A stretch of 64,000 nucleotides of DNA from Zoroaster sp. YZ-2022. Its lineage: Eukaryota; Echinodermata; Asteroidea; Forcipulatida; Zoroasteridae. Positions within the stretch are counted from its first letter, which is position 1. The number at the start of each line of letters is the position of its first letter. The stretch covers positions 99,541,039-99,605,038 of the forward strand of contig CM055816.1 of assembly GCA_029582265.1 (NCBI GenBank). Reading direction: 5' to 3'. Positions 24,001 to 33,732 of this stretch are shown piece by piece. The notes below the pieces were generated by a model. The model was not told where the DNA came from, did no database searches, and saw only the letters and a program-made list of their open reading frames with translations. A program made the translations under genes and the position numbers.

Positions 24001-24979
24001 GCTTGCAAGACACAGCCCCAATCATCTCATCCAACTAACAGTAAGTTTTATTTTGTGATAATGTATGCTGTACAAAGAATTCTATGATCTAGTAAGGTTT
24101 GTGATGACACCATGTGAGTATCTCTTTATAAAGAGTTGTGGTGGTTCTGAAAAGAACTGATGGTTGTACAACTGAAGATGAACAGAGCATACTAATCGAA
24201 ACGTCAAGTTGTATAACCACTGGTTCTTTGCAGAACCACCACAACTCTTAAGAGATATTCGCTTGGTGTCACCGCAAACTTTACTAGAACTCAATCCCAG
24301 TTCAACCCCATGCAAGTTGCAGAGAGTATGGAGCTGCAGCAACCGGTAATATTAATTTAATAACATTTTACTTCATGGCTACTCACAAGAAAAACTGCAA
24401 ATTTGGTGGTTTCTTTGTGGTTGTTTTATTAAAAGTGCTTAAAATGTTCCTTAGAGTTTCACAAATTGTTTATGGTCCCAGTGTAATTTGTGTAGGATCC
24501 TGCAGGGGTCATCAGCAAGTTATGTGAGAAGGCTGTATATGTATATGTGGTAAAGAGAGATTTAGCTAGTGATATATGAAATAAATATGCTGCACAAGAA
24601 AGTAAAGTGCATCACTATGGTTTAACCAAGGCATTATCCACAGTTCGGTGGAACTATGGTTTACTCCAACAGTGCCTTTGTCCCATCCCACAATTGTTTT
24701 AATCCCTTTAGGTATGTTAGTAGTGTCAGTAAAAAGAATGAAAATAATTATACGATGTGTTTTTATTGTTTTATTTTAGCACAAAAAGGGAAAAAACGGC
24801 CGTGGACTGAGGATGAAATTGAGGCAGTACACTCGCTTAAATCCATTCTGATATTCCGTCTGCCTTGCAAGACTGACATAGAAAAGGCACAGAGAGAGCA
24901 TCCAGTACTGCAAGAAAGAAACTGGCGCAACATAAAGGACTACTGCCGTAACAACAGGTCTAAAATTGTAAAAATGTAG
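18058..24979 (+). CDS. Tyrosine recombinase with Tudor-like, zinc-finger and SANT-like regions (spliced)
   Basis: Exons with AG/GT borders and consistent phase are 18054-18099, 19029-19110, 19454-19509, 20156-23399, 23912-24040 and 24780-24979. Exons 2-3 encode a Tudor-like fold (LGTAVRALWPPDGSWNVAVV, then YRVRYTDGLE). Exon 4 has about fifteen 26-residue repeats, a C2H2 finger (CYYC...H...H near 21740), a second Cys/His finger (CPHC...H...C near 21985), then a phage-integrase-like domain. Its first Arg is in NRRRQGE (22797), a TKLRKH motif stands where HxxR is usual (about 23159), and GHDLRVHREYY (about 23240) carries the likely nucleophile Tyr. An acidic linker leads to a SANT/Myb-like tail (KGKKRPWTEDE...RNWRNIK). 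No frameshift is visible. The true start is uncertain, as upstream exons are possible. Inferred role: recombinase of the surrounding element. Confidence 0.8.
18100..20155. other. Introns 1-3 of the recombinase gene
   Basis: AT-rich introns separate the small 5' exons at 19029-19110 and 19454-19509. No other gene is seen. A GA-rich patch lies at 19940-19990. Confidence 0.6.
20230..21365 (+). repeat. 78-bp coding repeat, about 15 units
   Basis: Each unit encodes 26 residues (DQAESFPTSSACVNDNLANI then SLSVEG). Units 4-15 are nearly identical at DNA level, differing mainly at VEG/VEV and NDN/NDS, and one unit is shortened (near 21165). The first three units are more diverged. Because the unit is a multiple of three, copy number can change without breaking the frame. 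Confidence 0.95.
24089..24287. mobile_element. Foldback MITE
   Basis: CTAGTAAGGTTTGTGATGAC at the left and its inverted form at the right enclose further inverted blocks (GAGTTGTGGTGGTTCT). The loop carries GAGCATACTAATCGAAACGT. A related half-copy lies at 31318-31440. It sits in an intron of the recombinase gene. Confidence 0.75.
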
Positions 24980-25264
24980 AAGAGCTACATGTATGCATGT
25001 TGTTTATTGTTCTCCTTTCCAGTTCCTTCAAAAACAAATTCACTTAGTTTAATCTCGGGAAGAAATCTTACTCATCCTCTTTTAAAATGCTCTTGACACA
25101 CCAGGTATGGTTCAGTTTTGGGATGAATGAGACTTGCACCTTCACTATTCTATCTTCCCAAAACCTCATTCTTAGCTGCATGGAGGATTGGTGCTGTCAA
25201 GGCCTTTTGAGTAGGAGGAAGACTTCTACTGAATAGAAATTAAACCCCAGTACATTGTGATTTT

Positions 25265-25745
25265 ATGTTGGTTTTACGAGTTGTTTATTGTGAAAGTTCT
25301 AGTGTTTACAAAATGATTATATGAGAAAAATTTGCAGAATTTGTGCACGGATCAGAATGTAAATCACAAATAAATGGGTCTGTACTCAACTAAGATTACA
25401 TGTGAATCACCAAAATCACATGTAATGTCACTTCTGGCATCGACATTCACTTCATTTTCTCAGTATTGATATTTACTATTGTTCTGACATTGCATTTTAC
25501 TTTTTCAGATGATCAACCACGGACCCTAATGATTCCCAGATTTTATTGAAAGGACTATTAATCAGTGATCTTGTTAGGCACTTTTTGAAGCCACTCATGA
25601 TTTTTATTTTTGATTGCAATAATCATGTGCAATTAGGTTTTTTGTACTTTAAAGTTTTTGACCGAAAAATGTCAACGTTAACAAACAACATAATTGTTAA
25701 AGTTCTTATACAAACGTAAACACATTTAGCTTTGATAAAAAAAAG
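25265..25745 (+). repeat. Tandem duplication, copy 1
   Basis: From GTGAAAGTTCTAGTGTTTAC through TTTTTCAGATGATCAACCA to AAACGTAAACACATTTAGC this segment matches 26655-27300 closely. Both copies hold an acceptor-like TTTTTCAG followed by a short frame ending MIPRFY or MIPKFY, perhaps an alternative last exon. Confidence 0.8.
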
Positions 25746-26150
25746 ACAAAAATCATTTGCCTGACATTATAGTTGAATTTGTACTTGGCAAATCATGTGG
25801 CTGTGTGCACTTATTGTAACTTTGCTGTTTCATTTTGAATCTTCTCTTACTTGGAGAGAATGTTTCAAAATAGTATGACTTGTTTTAAACTCATAAAAGT
25901 CTTACCATGAATAGATCAATCCACTAGCCCCTCCCACTGCATGCAAGAACACAGGTACATCTCTCCAATTCAAAGCTGCTTGCTGCGGGTGCCGAAAGCA
26001 CTATGAATGCACATGTGGGATTTGGTTGCACAATCACAGTTGTGATTGGTCAGGTATAATGGGGAGGGCTTAAATGGATTGGTCTAATTACTCCGATACC
26101 TGTACCATGTAAAACATATTAGTAAGCTTATGTTGTGAAAGTTGTTTTAA

Positions 26151-26644
26151 AGGGATAGTAAACCCTAAGACAAATTTTTCACATATCACGAAATGTGAGA
26201 ATTTGAAGACTTAAATAGTTTTCTTTTTTGTTTTCTTTATTGGCTTTTTCACCAATAAACATGATTTTTTTAAGGTTCCATGGCACCGCCATCTTGGGAC
26301 CCTGTGCAGTAATAGGGTCCCATCAAACCAGACTGTCGTCACAAGGCAATTTCTAAAATACATCTGTAGCAGCGTGGCATATATGCCCAGCCTTACAAAA
26401 TCCAAAGCGCATATCTGCTCCAAGGGTATTTTAGAATTTGCTTTATGACGATGGTCTGGCTCGATGGGACTCTATTATGTCACATTGTCCCAAGATGGCG
26501 GCACCCATGGAACATTGAAAATCTTGTTTTTTGGTCAAAAAGCCAATAAAGAAAATATCAACAGGAAATTGTTCAACTGTCTTAGTCTTAGAAGTCTCAC
26601 ATCTGTTGACACGTGAAACTTTTGTCTCAGGGTTTACCATCCCT
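26151..26644. mobile_element. TTAA-flanked foldback MITE
   Basis: AGGGATAGTAAACCCTAAGA at the left and an inverted copy with two changes at the right are flanked by TTAA (26147-26150 and 26645-26648). Inner blocks such as CATGGCACCGCCATCTTGGG also recur inverted, so most of the length can fold back. The TTAA site and AGGG end suggest Kolobok. Confidence 0.82.
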
Positions 26645-26654
26645 TTAAGATTTT

Positions 26655-27300
26655 GGTTGTTGTGAAAGTTCTAGTGTTTACAAAATAATTATGAGAATTT
26701 GTGCACGGATCAGAATATAAATCAATAATAAATGGGTCTGTGTACTCAACTAAGTTAATATGTGAATCACCAAAATCACATGTAATGTCACTTCTGGCAT
26801 TGAGTAAATACATTCACTTCATTTTCTCAGTATTGACATTTACTATTGTACTGACATTGCATTTTACTTTTTCAGATGATCAACCACAGACCCTAATGAT
26901 TCCCAAATTTTATTAATCAGTGATCTTGTTAGGCACTTTTTGAAGCTACTCTTGATTTTGATTTTTGATTGCAATAATCATGTGCAATAAGGTTTGTTTA
27001 CTTAAATGTTTTACCAAGAAATGTACATTAAAAAAAAAGGAATCTTAAAGTTCTATACAAACGTAAACAAGTCGCGCACCCAGGATTTTGTGGGTGGGGG
27101 AGGGGGCAAAGCCAAGAAAATTTTGATTGGCACAGAGGTCAACAAGACCTCTGGGAGGTCAGGTCGACCTTGCCCAGATTACGAACTCAGTAAAACGGTA
27201 ATTTGTGGCAGACAGATTTTTTTAAGCCCCCGGCGCCTCCCCCCCCTCCCCCCCTTTGGGTGCACCACTGACTTAAACGCACTTAGCCTTGATATATTCA
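26655..27300 (+). repeat. Tandem duplication, copy 2
   Basis: Matches 25265-25745 with small indels, and is interrupted near 27069 by a small inverted-repeat element that copy 1 lacks. Confidence 0.78.
27070..27273. mobile_element. Small hAT-like MITE in copy 2
   Basis: Inverted ends GCGCACCCAGG and GGTGCACCCAAA lie between ACGTAAA and ACTTAAAC. Copy 1 of the duplication reads straight through as ACGTAAACAC at about 25712, an empty site. The interior is G/C-rich. Confidence 0.6.
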
Positions 27301-27880
27301 TCTTTTTATAATATTCATTTTTCAAAAACAAAACACTACAAAAAACAATAACACAAAAGCCGTTACTGCAAGGTCATGTACTTTTTAATAATTAAAATGC
27401 AGTCAACCGTTTAAACAACTTAGATAGCCATCGATGATCCAGGGACTCCTGACAGTGTTCTCAAGACATTGTAACAGTAAGGTCCACTTTGTATGACAGT
27501 GAACTATAATCAAGTGCCTTTATTAAACTCCATATTCTGGTTCATGATTCCAAAAAACAGTTTCTATTGCCTGATTTATTTAGAAATCGTGATTGATGCT
27601 AGTTGTGTCTGACCCTTCATACATAAACAGGATGACAGTGCTTAATCTGCTTTGGCAAGGAAAATTATTTAAGGTCCCATAATGTAAATCTTATTTATTT
27701 GTGTCAGAGAATGAAATTACCTATGATTCCAAAATGTTATAATTCCATAACCCCAATAGAAAAATATACAAAAAGAAAATCTGTTTGTTGGACTGTGTAA
27801 TTAAGACTTTAGAGTTGACCTGACAGCTGTGGTTTATCACTATAATTAAGACCAAGATAGAAACATGTTTATCTTTGTTA
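27301..27880. other. AT-rich interior, no gene
   Basis: Nothing recognised. Confidence 0.4.
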
Positions 27881-27881
27881 A

Positions 27882-28375
27882 AGCCTAGCTGTATTCAGTG
27901 TGTCCTCTATTTGATAGATTAGAGAAACGTGGTGTGTCCTCGGTAAAGCCTGGTTTAGCTGTATTCAGTGTGTCCTCTATTTGATAGGTTAGAGAAATGT
28001 GGTGTCTTCGTTAAAGCCTGGTTTAGCTGTATTCAGTGTGTCCTCTATTTGATAGGTTAAAGAAACGTGGTGTGCCCTCGTTAAAGCCTGGTTTAGCTGT
28101 ATTCAGTGTGTCCTCTATTTGATAGGTTAGAGAAACGTGGTGGTGTCCTCGTTAAAGCCTGGTTTAGATGTATTAAGTGTGTCCTCTATTTGATAGGTTA
28201 GAAAAACGTGGTGTGTCCTCGGTAAAGCCTGGTTTAGCTGTATTCAGTGTGTCCTCTATTTGATAGGTCAGAGAAATGTGGTGTGTCCTCATTAAAGCCT
28301 GGTTTAGCTGTATTCAGTGTGTCCTCTATTTGATAGGTTAGAGAAATGTGGTGTGTCCTCGGTAAAGTCTGGGTG
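27882..28375 (+). repeat. About 68-bp tandem array, 7 copies, rich in GTCCTC
   Basis: Each unit contains GTGTCCTCTATTTGATAGGT and GTGTCCTCGGTAAAGCCTGG, so GTCCTC occurs twice per unit. It lies inside the right end of the recombinase element and matches the isolated GAGGAC/GTCCTC words inside the left end. Confidence 0.9.
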
Positions 28376-28719
28376 TGTTCTACCTTACAGATGAATGCGG
28401 TTGACCTCGATATAACAATTGGTTCATTTGCGCTGGGTTTGTTCTCAATAATTAATAGATTTCAGCTGCCGTGGACCTGTCCTCGGATAGATAGTTAAAT
28501 ACATATATTGTGTGTCCGCAGTTGGCAGTATAACATTATGTAGGATGTGTAAAAATGTGTCCTCTGTCTAAATGTGAACTGTCAGATTCAGTACATTAAT
28601 TGTTATAATCTTGTCCTGTTCATATTTTTGCTTCTCTATGAGGAAATAACAAAATTACCTAATATCATTGTGAACTGACCATTGCATCATATGTCCCCCA
28701 TTGATCACAATGGTACAGA

Positions 28720-28744
28720 TGTCCTCGATTTACACCATATACAC
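28720..28744 (-). repeat. Right 25-bp terminal inverted repeat
   Basis: TGTCCTCGATTTACACC...ACAC, exact reverse complement of 15929-15953, followed by GTATG(TG)n. Confidence 0.85.
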
Positions 28745-28748
28745 GTAT

Positions 28749-29202
<454 letters not shown>

Positions 29203-29399
29203 ATTTTTATTTTTTTTTTAATTCACATTTTATTTTCCACAAGATAGATGTCTATTACAATTTCTTTCTTTTTTTAGATACTAAAAGTTACATCTGTATT
29301 CCGTGGATGTTTTTCCACGTGCAAAGGTGCAAGGGTGCAATATAATGCCTTAAAAAGATTTAAAACGTTTCCCCAATTTTCTATAAAGTCTTGTTTTTT

Positions 29400-29800
29400 C
29401 TGTATTTCTTTTCTATATTATTTGTTGTTTTATCATTGAAAGGGGGATTTAAATTCTTCTGTTATTAGATAATGTGTACTAATATTTGAGGACTATTTGG
29501 ATTTCCGAGGAGAACTTCTTGTTTGTTAAAAGGAAGAATATTCAGCCAGTCCGTTAGTTTTAACCAAAGTGTTCTAGATAATGTTACATTCCAAAACATG
29601 TGTTCAATTGTTTCAACATAATATTTCACAGAATGTGCATGAGTTTGCATTTTTGAGTTTGCATTTATACAGCCATTTAGTCAGAGGGATTACTCTATGG
29701 GTATAATGTTGACTTGTAAAATTCTCAGTTTCTTTTCTATTGTTGTTTTGTATGGCAGAGAATAAATGACCAGTCGTTGTCATCAAAATTTAGCCTGAGT
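29400..29800 (-). pseudogene. LINE reverse-transcriptase C-terminal scrap
   Basis: The minus strand shows ETIEHMFWNVTLSRTLW preceded by degraded codons reading LRILQVNIIP. This is the Cys/His-knuckle region found after the reverse transcriptase in L1/Tx1-type LINEs. It has stops and lost cysteines. Confidence 0.5.
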
Positions 29801-30465
29801 TATATACTCTATTTACGTTCAGATTTATCAGTTGTGGTTAATACATTTTTTAGTGGTTGATTTTTTTGGTTCATGTATATTCATGATAATATGGTATTGT
29901 TTGATGACCCCGGATTTCATGCAAATTGACCTTTGACCTTGTCTGAACTGACCCTTGCACCACATAAGCTGGTCTTAAGTTGGTTATTATTGATGAAGAG
30001 ATCAAACTCTACATTTTCCACCAGTTTTTAGTTCTGTAGGTTATATAATGTAAAGTAGAATTAAAGTAAAATTAAAGTTCATTAGGTGCAAATTGACCTT
30101 TGACCTTGTCTTAAGTGACCTTTCCACCACATAATCTTGTCTTAAGTTGGTGATTTATAATTAGTAGGGCTTTCCTTATAACATGGCATGGATGTCAGCC
30201 TTGTAGGCAAAAGTCAAATAAAAGTGAATTTTGGGGGTAATTAAAAAGCCCCCCCCCCACCCCACCCACCACTGACTGCACTTAAGACAAGTGTTTCTGT
30301 GGTCAGGTAGGCTACCTGTACCCAAACAAACAGTCAAAGCTTTTGTAGGTTTCATGTCAAATAAATCTGAGCTAGCTCTTGGACTATATGTAATTGCGTT
30401 GGACGTTGGACTTTGGGTTCGCGGTAGTAAAGACCATTGACAGTCATAACATTTGTTATACCATC
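29801..30465. other. No gene seen
   Basis: AT-rich DNA with two similar phrases (GCAAATTGACCTTTGACCTT near 29920 and 30089), i.e. a diverged direct repeat of about 170 bp, and a poly-C run near 30250. Confidence 0.45.
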
Positions 30466-30469
30466 AGGC

Positions 30470-31180
30470 CCCTACATTATCCTTTGCACTGTTGAGAATG
30501 GTTGGCCATGATGATTAGACATCAATGAATCACCCGCTGTACTTGCAGGAATGTAGGAGCTTACGTGTAGAGTGTTGTTCTCGAACTTGATTCTGAACTC
30601 GAAATATTCGGCAAAAGCGGTTTTCCCTTCCCAATATCCCATATCGACCCTGAGCTTCCACGTTCCTATGGGAGACGCCTCAGTCAGAATGCACAGGTTG
30701 TCGTTACCCAGCCAGAACCCGTCGGAGAGGTATCCAAATCGGTACGGTAGAAATCTACGGTTCTGTTCACTCGCCTCTGGAACACAATCCAACCAGGGTC
30801 GTTTTCTTCCATGTCACAGTAGAAATATTAGTATAGACACCGCTGGAGATCTGGCCTGCAGCAGCTTGCAGTAGCTCTTTACAAGACCCAACAGCTGATA
30901 AGAGAATTGCGTGTCTGTCGTCGTCCAACTAGAAGCTTCCATGAAGCTTAGTGAAGTTTCCAGGAAACTGTGATCTTGTGGCGTAGTTTAACTCAGAAAT
31001 ATTTTCGCTGTCAAAGTGGTTGATCGAAACACAGCGAGAATCTATTATACAGTCTCTCACGCATGTTACAGCATACAGTAACTGTTGTACTATGGTGAAC
31101 AAATCCTTGCAGAACTCGATTTTTGGAGCCAATAAAGTTAGGTTTCTGCAGATGATTTCAAGAATTTGGGGTTTGGCCAC
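30470..31180 (-). pseudogene. Apple/PAN plus fibrinogen-domain protein, decayed
   Basis: Read on the minus strand, an apple/PAN-like region comes first (CVRDCIIDSRCVSIN...ELNYATRSQFPGN). It is followed without an intron by the start of a fibrinogen-related domain (SCKELLQAA, SSGVYT, CDMEENDPGWIVFQRR), then GYLSDGFWLGNDN, WKLRVDMGYWEGK and AGDSLMSNHHGQPFST. Such secreted lectin-like proteins act in extracellular recognition. At least two frame changes (near 30825 and 30745) and loss of everything after FST show it is a pseudogene fragment. Absence of introns would fit a processed copy. This is the only host-gene relic I recognise with confidence. Confidence 0.82.
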
Positions 31181-31317
31181 CTATCGCCAAGTTACCAATC
31201 GCAACGTTAGAACATGCAATATACGCCTGTCATTTATCCCTGATATTCTGATATATGCATATGTTTTATATGTTTTATGTTTTATATGCTTTGTTAGTTA
31301 ACATTTCCTCAAGGAAT

Positions 31318-31440
31318 TGCCCTCAGGACGATCAGAGCATACTGATCGAAACGTCGAGTTGTACCTCCAGTTCTTTTCAGAACTAATTACTACTCAATTG
31401 AGATTCCACATGGTGTCACCGCAATTAGTCTTACTTATCA
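31318..31440 (+). repeat. Half copy of the foldback MITE at 24089
   Basis: GAGCATACTGATCGAAACGT, then a partly inverted TTCTTTTCAGAA block and GGTGTCACCGCAATTAGT match the right half of the 24089-24287 element. Confidence 0.6.
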
Positions 31441-32059
31441 TCCTCACCATGCAAAGCTACAAGTTTTACCACAATAATACTTAAATGTTTAGGCCTTAAT
31501 CTTTTTATTTATTTATTTATTTTTGCTGTTTTTATATAAATATCAAAGACTAAAAATATAATGAAACATATCATTTGGTTATTGCATAAATTAAAATGAA
31601 AAAAAACCTGCACTAACCATTTAGAGCTTTGCTAGCCGGCTAACCAAAACCAATATTTAAAAATAAATACCCAACAATTTTGGGAAAAGTTACTAACCAT
31701 TTTGTTATTCTAGACGCTTTTTCTGCCACATTGGTTATTAAACAATCATTGTTGGAAGTTGTTGATGTTTTTCGTTTTAAAACTGTACACATTATTTCAT
31801 TTGCAAAATTAAATTTAATTAAGTTGATAAAATAATAAAGAGAAAATAAATTTTTAATTTGACTGCATCAATCGCGAAAAGATGTGAAACCTCATACATC
31901 AAGATAAGGTAATTGAAGTCATGAATGCCAAAAACGATCTGTTAGAATTCACTCTTAGATTTAAAACAAGCATTAACAATTCCAAAACTGTGTACAAAAA
32001 TAACAGCTTGAAATAAAGGACAACGATAGTGAAATTACTGTAAACTGTTTTGACACGAA
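31441..32059. other. AT-rich DNA, no gene
   Basis: Nothing recognised. Confidence 0.4.
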
Positions 32060-33190
32060 TGTGCAGGCGATGTATTATATTCTAATTAGATACTGCTGTT
32101 TACAGTGAATGTAATACAGTGTATACAGTTTAAACACTGTATATGACTCTTGTCTGTGTGTGTGTGTGTCAAGGCCGTTCACACGCAATGAGCCGTGCAG
32201 ATATAGTACTTCTGAAATGTTGTTCACTTAAACTTCCGTTTTGACCGGAAGGAGAGGTCAAATTGGGGTCATAATAATAATAATAATAATGTGTGGACTT
32301 ATATAGCGCACACATCCACCAACTAAGTGGTGCTCAAGGCGCATTATATCATTACCCCTGCTTATAAGGCTCATAAATCATTCCTGAAACCATCTCAGCT
32401 CCCTGGGGAGTATACAGCTCAATTGCTGCCATTACAGCGCATATAGGGCTAATCAACCAACTCTGCCCTCACAGGTACCCATTTAACCCCTGGGTGGAGA
32501 GAAGCAATTATGATTAAGTGTCTTGCTCAAGGACACAAGTGTCACGGCCGGGATTCGAACCCACATTCTGCTGCTAACACCAGAACTTGAGTCCGGTAAG
32601 CTAGATCGCTCGGCCACGACACTCATGTCTGTGTACGAAATGTGACATATTTCAAGGTCTTTAAGACGATGCAAAGATTGTGAAAATATCTTCTGTAGTT
32701 CATGAGATTTGATTTTTTGAAATTTTCAACTTCCGGTTTCGACCGGAAGGAGAGGTCGGATTGGGGTCACGTCTGTGTACGAAATATCACATAATTAAAG
32801 ATCTATAACATGGTGCAAAGACTGTGAAAATATTATTTGTGGTTCATGAGATATGATTTTTTGAAAATATTAACCTTTGATTTAGTGTAATTCGATATCT
32901 GATGACCTCACTATGACGTCACAACTTAGTGTACAACTACATGTTAAGGTTTAGGTACAACTACATGTTAAGGTCTAACTATGTGTGAAGTTTTAAGGTT
33001 CTGTGAACTCTGCAACTATATTTTTGTCTCTGTATAAGTCTTATTTAGTAGAAGTAGAAGAAGAAGGAGGAGGAGGAGGAGGAGGAGGAGGAGAAGAACT
33101 AGAGGTATAGAGTTTGTAAAAAACAAACTCAAGGTGTTTGGTTATTTATCATGTTATGGCGTCATCACCTAAAGTTGTTTAAAAATGCAA
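32060..33190 (+). repeat. Interspersed repeat, copy A
   Basis: Starting near ATTATATTCTAATTAGATAC, this matches copy B (42170-44330) once insertions are removed. It contains two tandem units of about 170 bp, each with CTTCCGGTTTCGACCGGAAG-like palindromes and GGTCGGATTGGGGTCACGTC. It ends in an AGA/AGG-rich run and AAGGTGTTTGGTTATTTATC. The last part also recurs at 38238-38300. Superfamily unknown. Confidence 0.8.
32277..32622 (-). mobile_element. tRNA-derived SINE with (ATT)n tail
   Basis: Read on the minus strand, a tRNA-like head begins GTGTCGTGGCCGAGCGATCT (A box) and has GGGTTCGAATCCCGGCC (B box). A body with TTGAGCAAGACACTTAATC follows, then a tail of ATT repeats. Copy B of the host repeat reads straight through the site (GGTCATGTCTGTG near 43065), confirming insertion with only a very short duplication. 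Confidence 0.85.
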
Positions 33191-33732
33191 AATGAATCCA
33201 AAATGTTAAGTTATGGACATTGTATAAGTTTGTATTTAATAGTTTGTATTTAATCCTCTGATAAGATGGCGGTCAGTCAGCATGCTCCTTGCTGGGCTCT
33301 GACAATATGTACTATTTTTGCCATTTGTAGCTTCACATACTGTATGAATTTCATACCAGCTGATGGGGCTTTGACTACTGTTTCTTCTGATGTAAGATAT
33401 GTACATTCTCAATGTTTCTGGAATGATTCCTGGCCAGTTTTCTTCATGGATTCTCAGTATTTTCAGCCAGAATCTTGCACTGTATCAAGTCATTGCTGCA
33501 TTCTTCATGTTACGCTTGACCAACCCCATTATGGTCATCCCAGCAGTTGGCATCCTGCTTTCACACTCCTTTGTTCTGAGCAAGCATGGTTTATCTTCAC
33601 AATGCAACCATCATGGTGGAACTGTGTACAAATACACATACATGCATCCTGGCCCTATTCACGTCTTCAACTTCAAGTTTTTCAACTCCTTGATGCCTGC
33701 TATTGTACAACACAATCAAGCCCATGTTCTGA

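Larger units (their letters stand above)
15929..28744 (+). mobile_element. Candidate TIR-bounded tyrosine-recombinase element, 12.8 kb
   Basis: A 25-bp sequence beginning GTGTATATGGTG at 15929-15953 returns as a perfect inverted copy at 28720-28744. GTCCTC/GAGGAC words are dense inside both ends: about six in 15945-16270 and about twenty in 27890-28725. Both outer flanks are (TG)n on the same strand, which suggests insertion into a TG microsatellite. The only clear gene is a spliced tyrosine recombinase (18058-24979). Known Cryptons use such enzymes but lack terminal inverted repeats. The recombinase could instead be a passenger gene between ends belonging to another transposon class. Within it are a hAT-like minisatellite, a foldback MITE, a TTAA MITE and a partial tandem duplication. 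Confidence 0.6.

Noticed and set aside
27882..28375. CRISPR-like or host minisatellite reading of the 68-bp array
   Set aside because: There are no unique spacers, and the motif content ties it to the element's ends.
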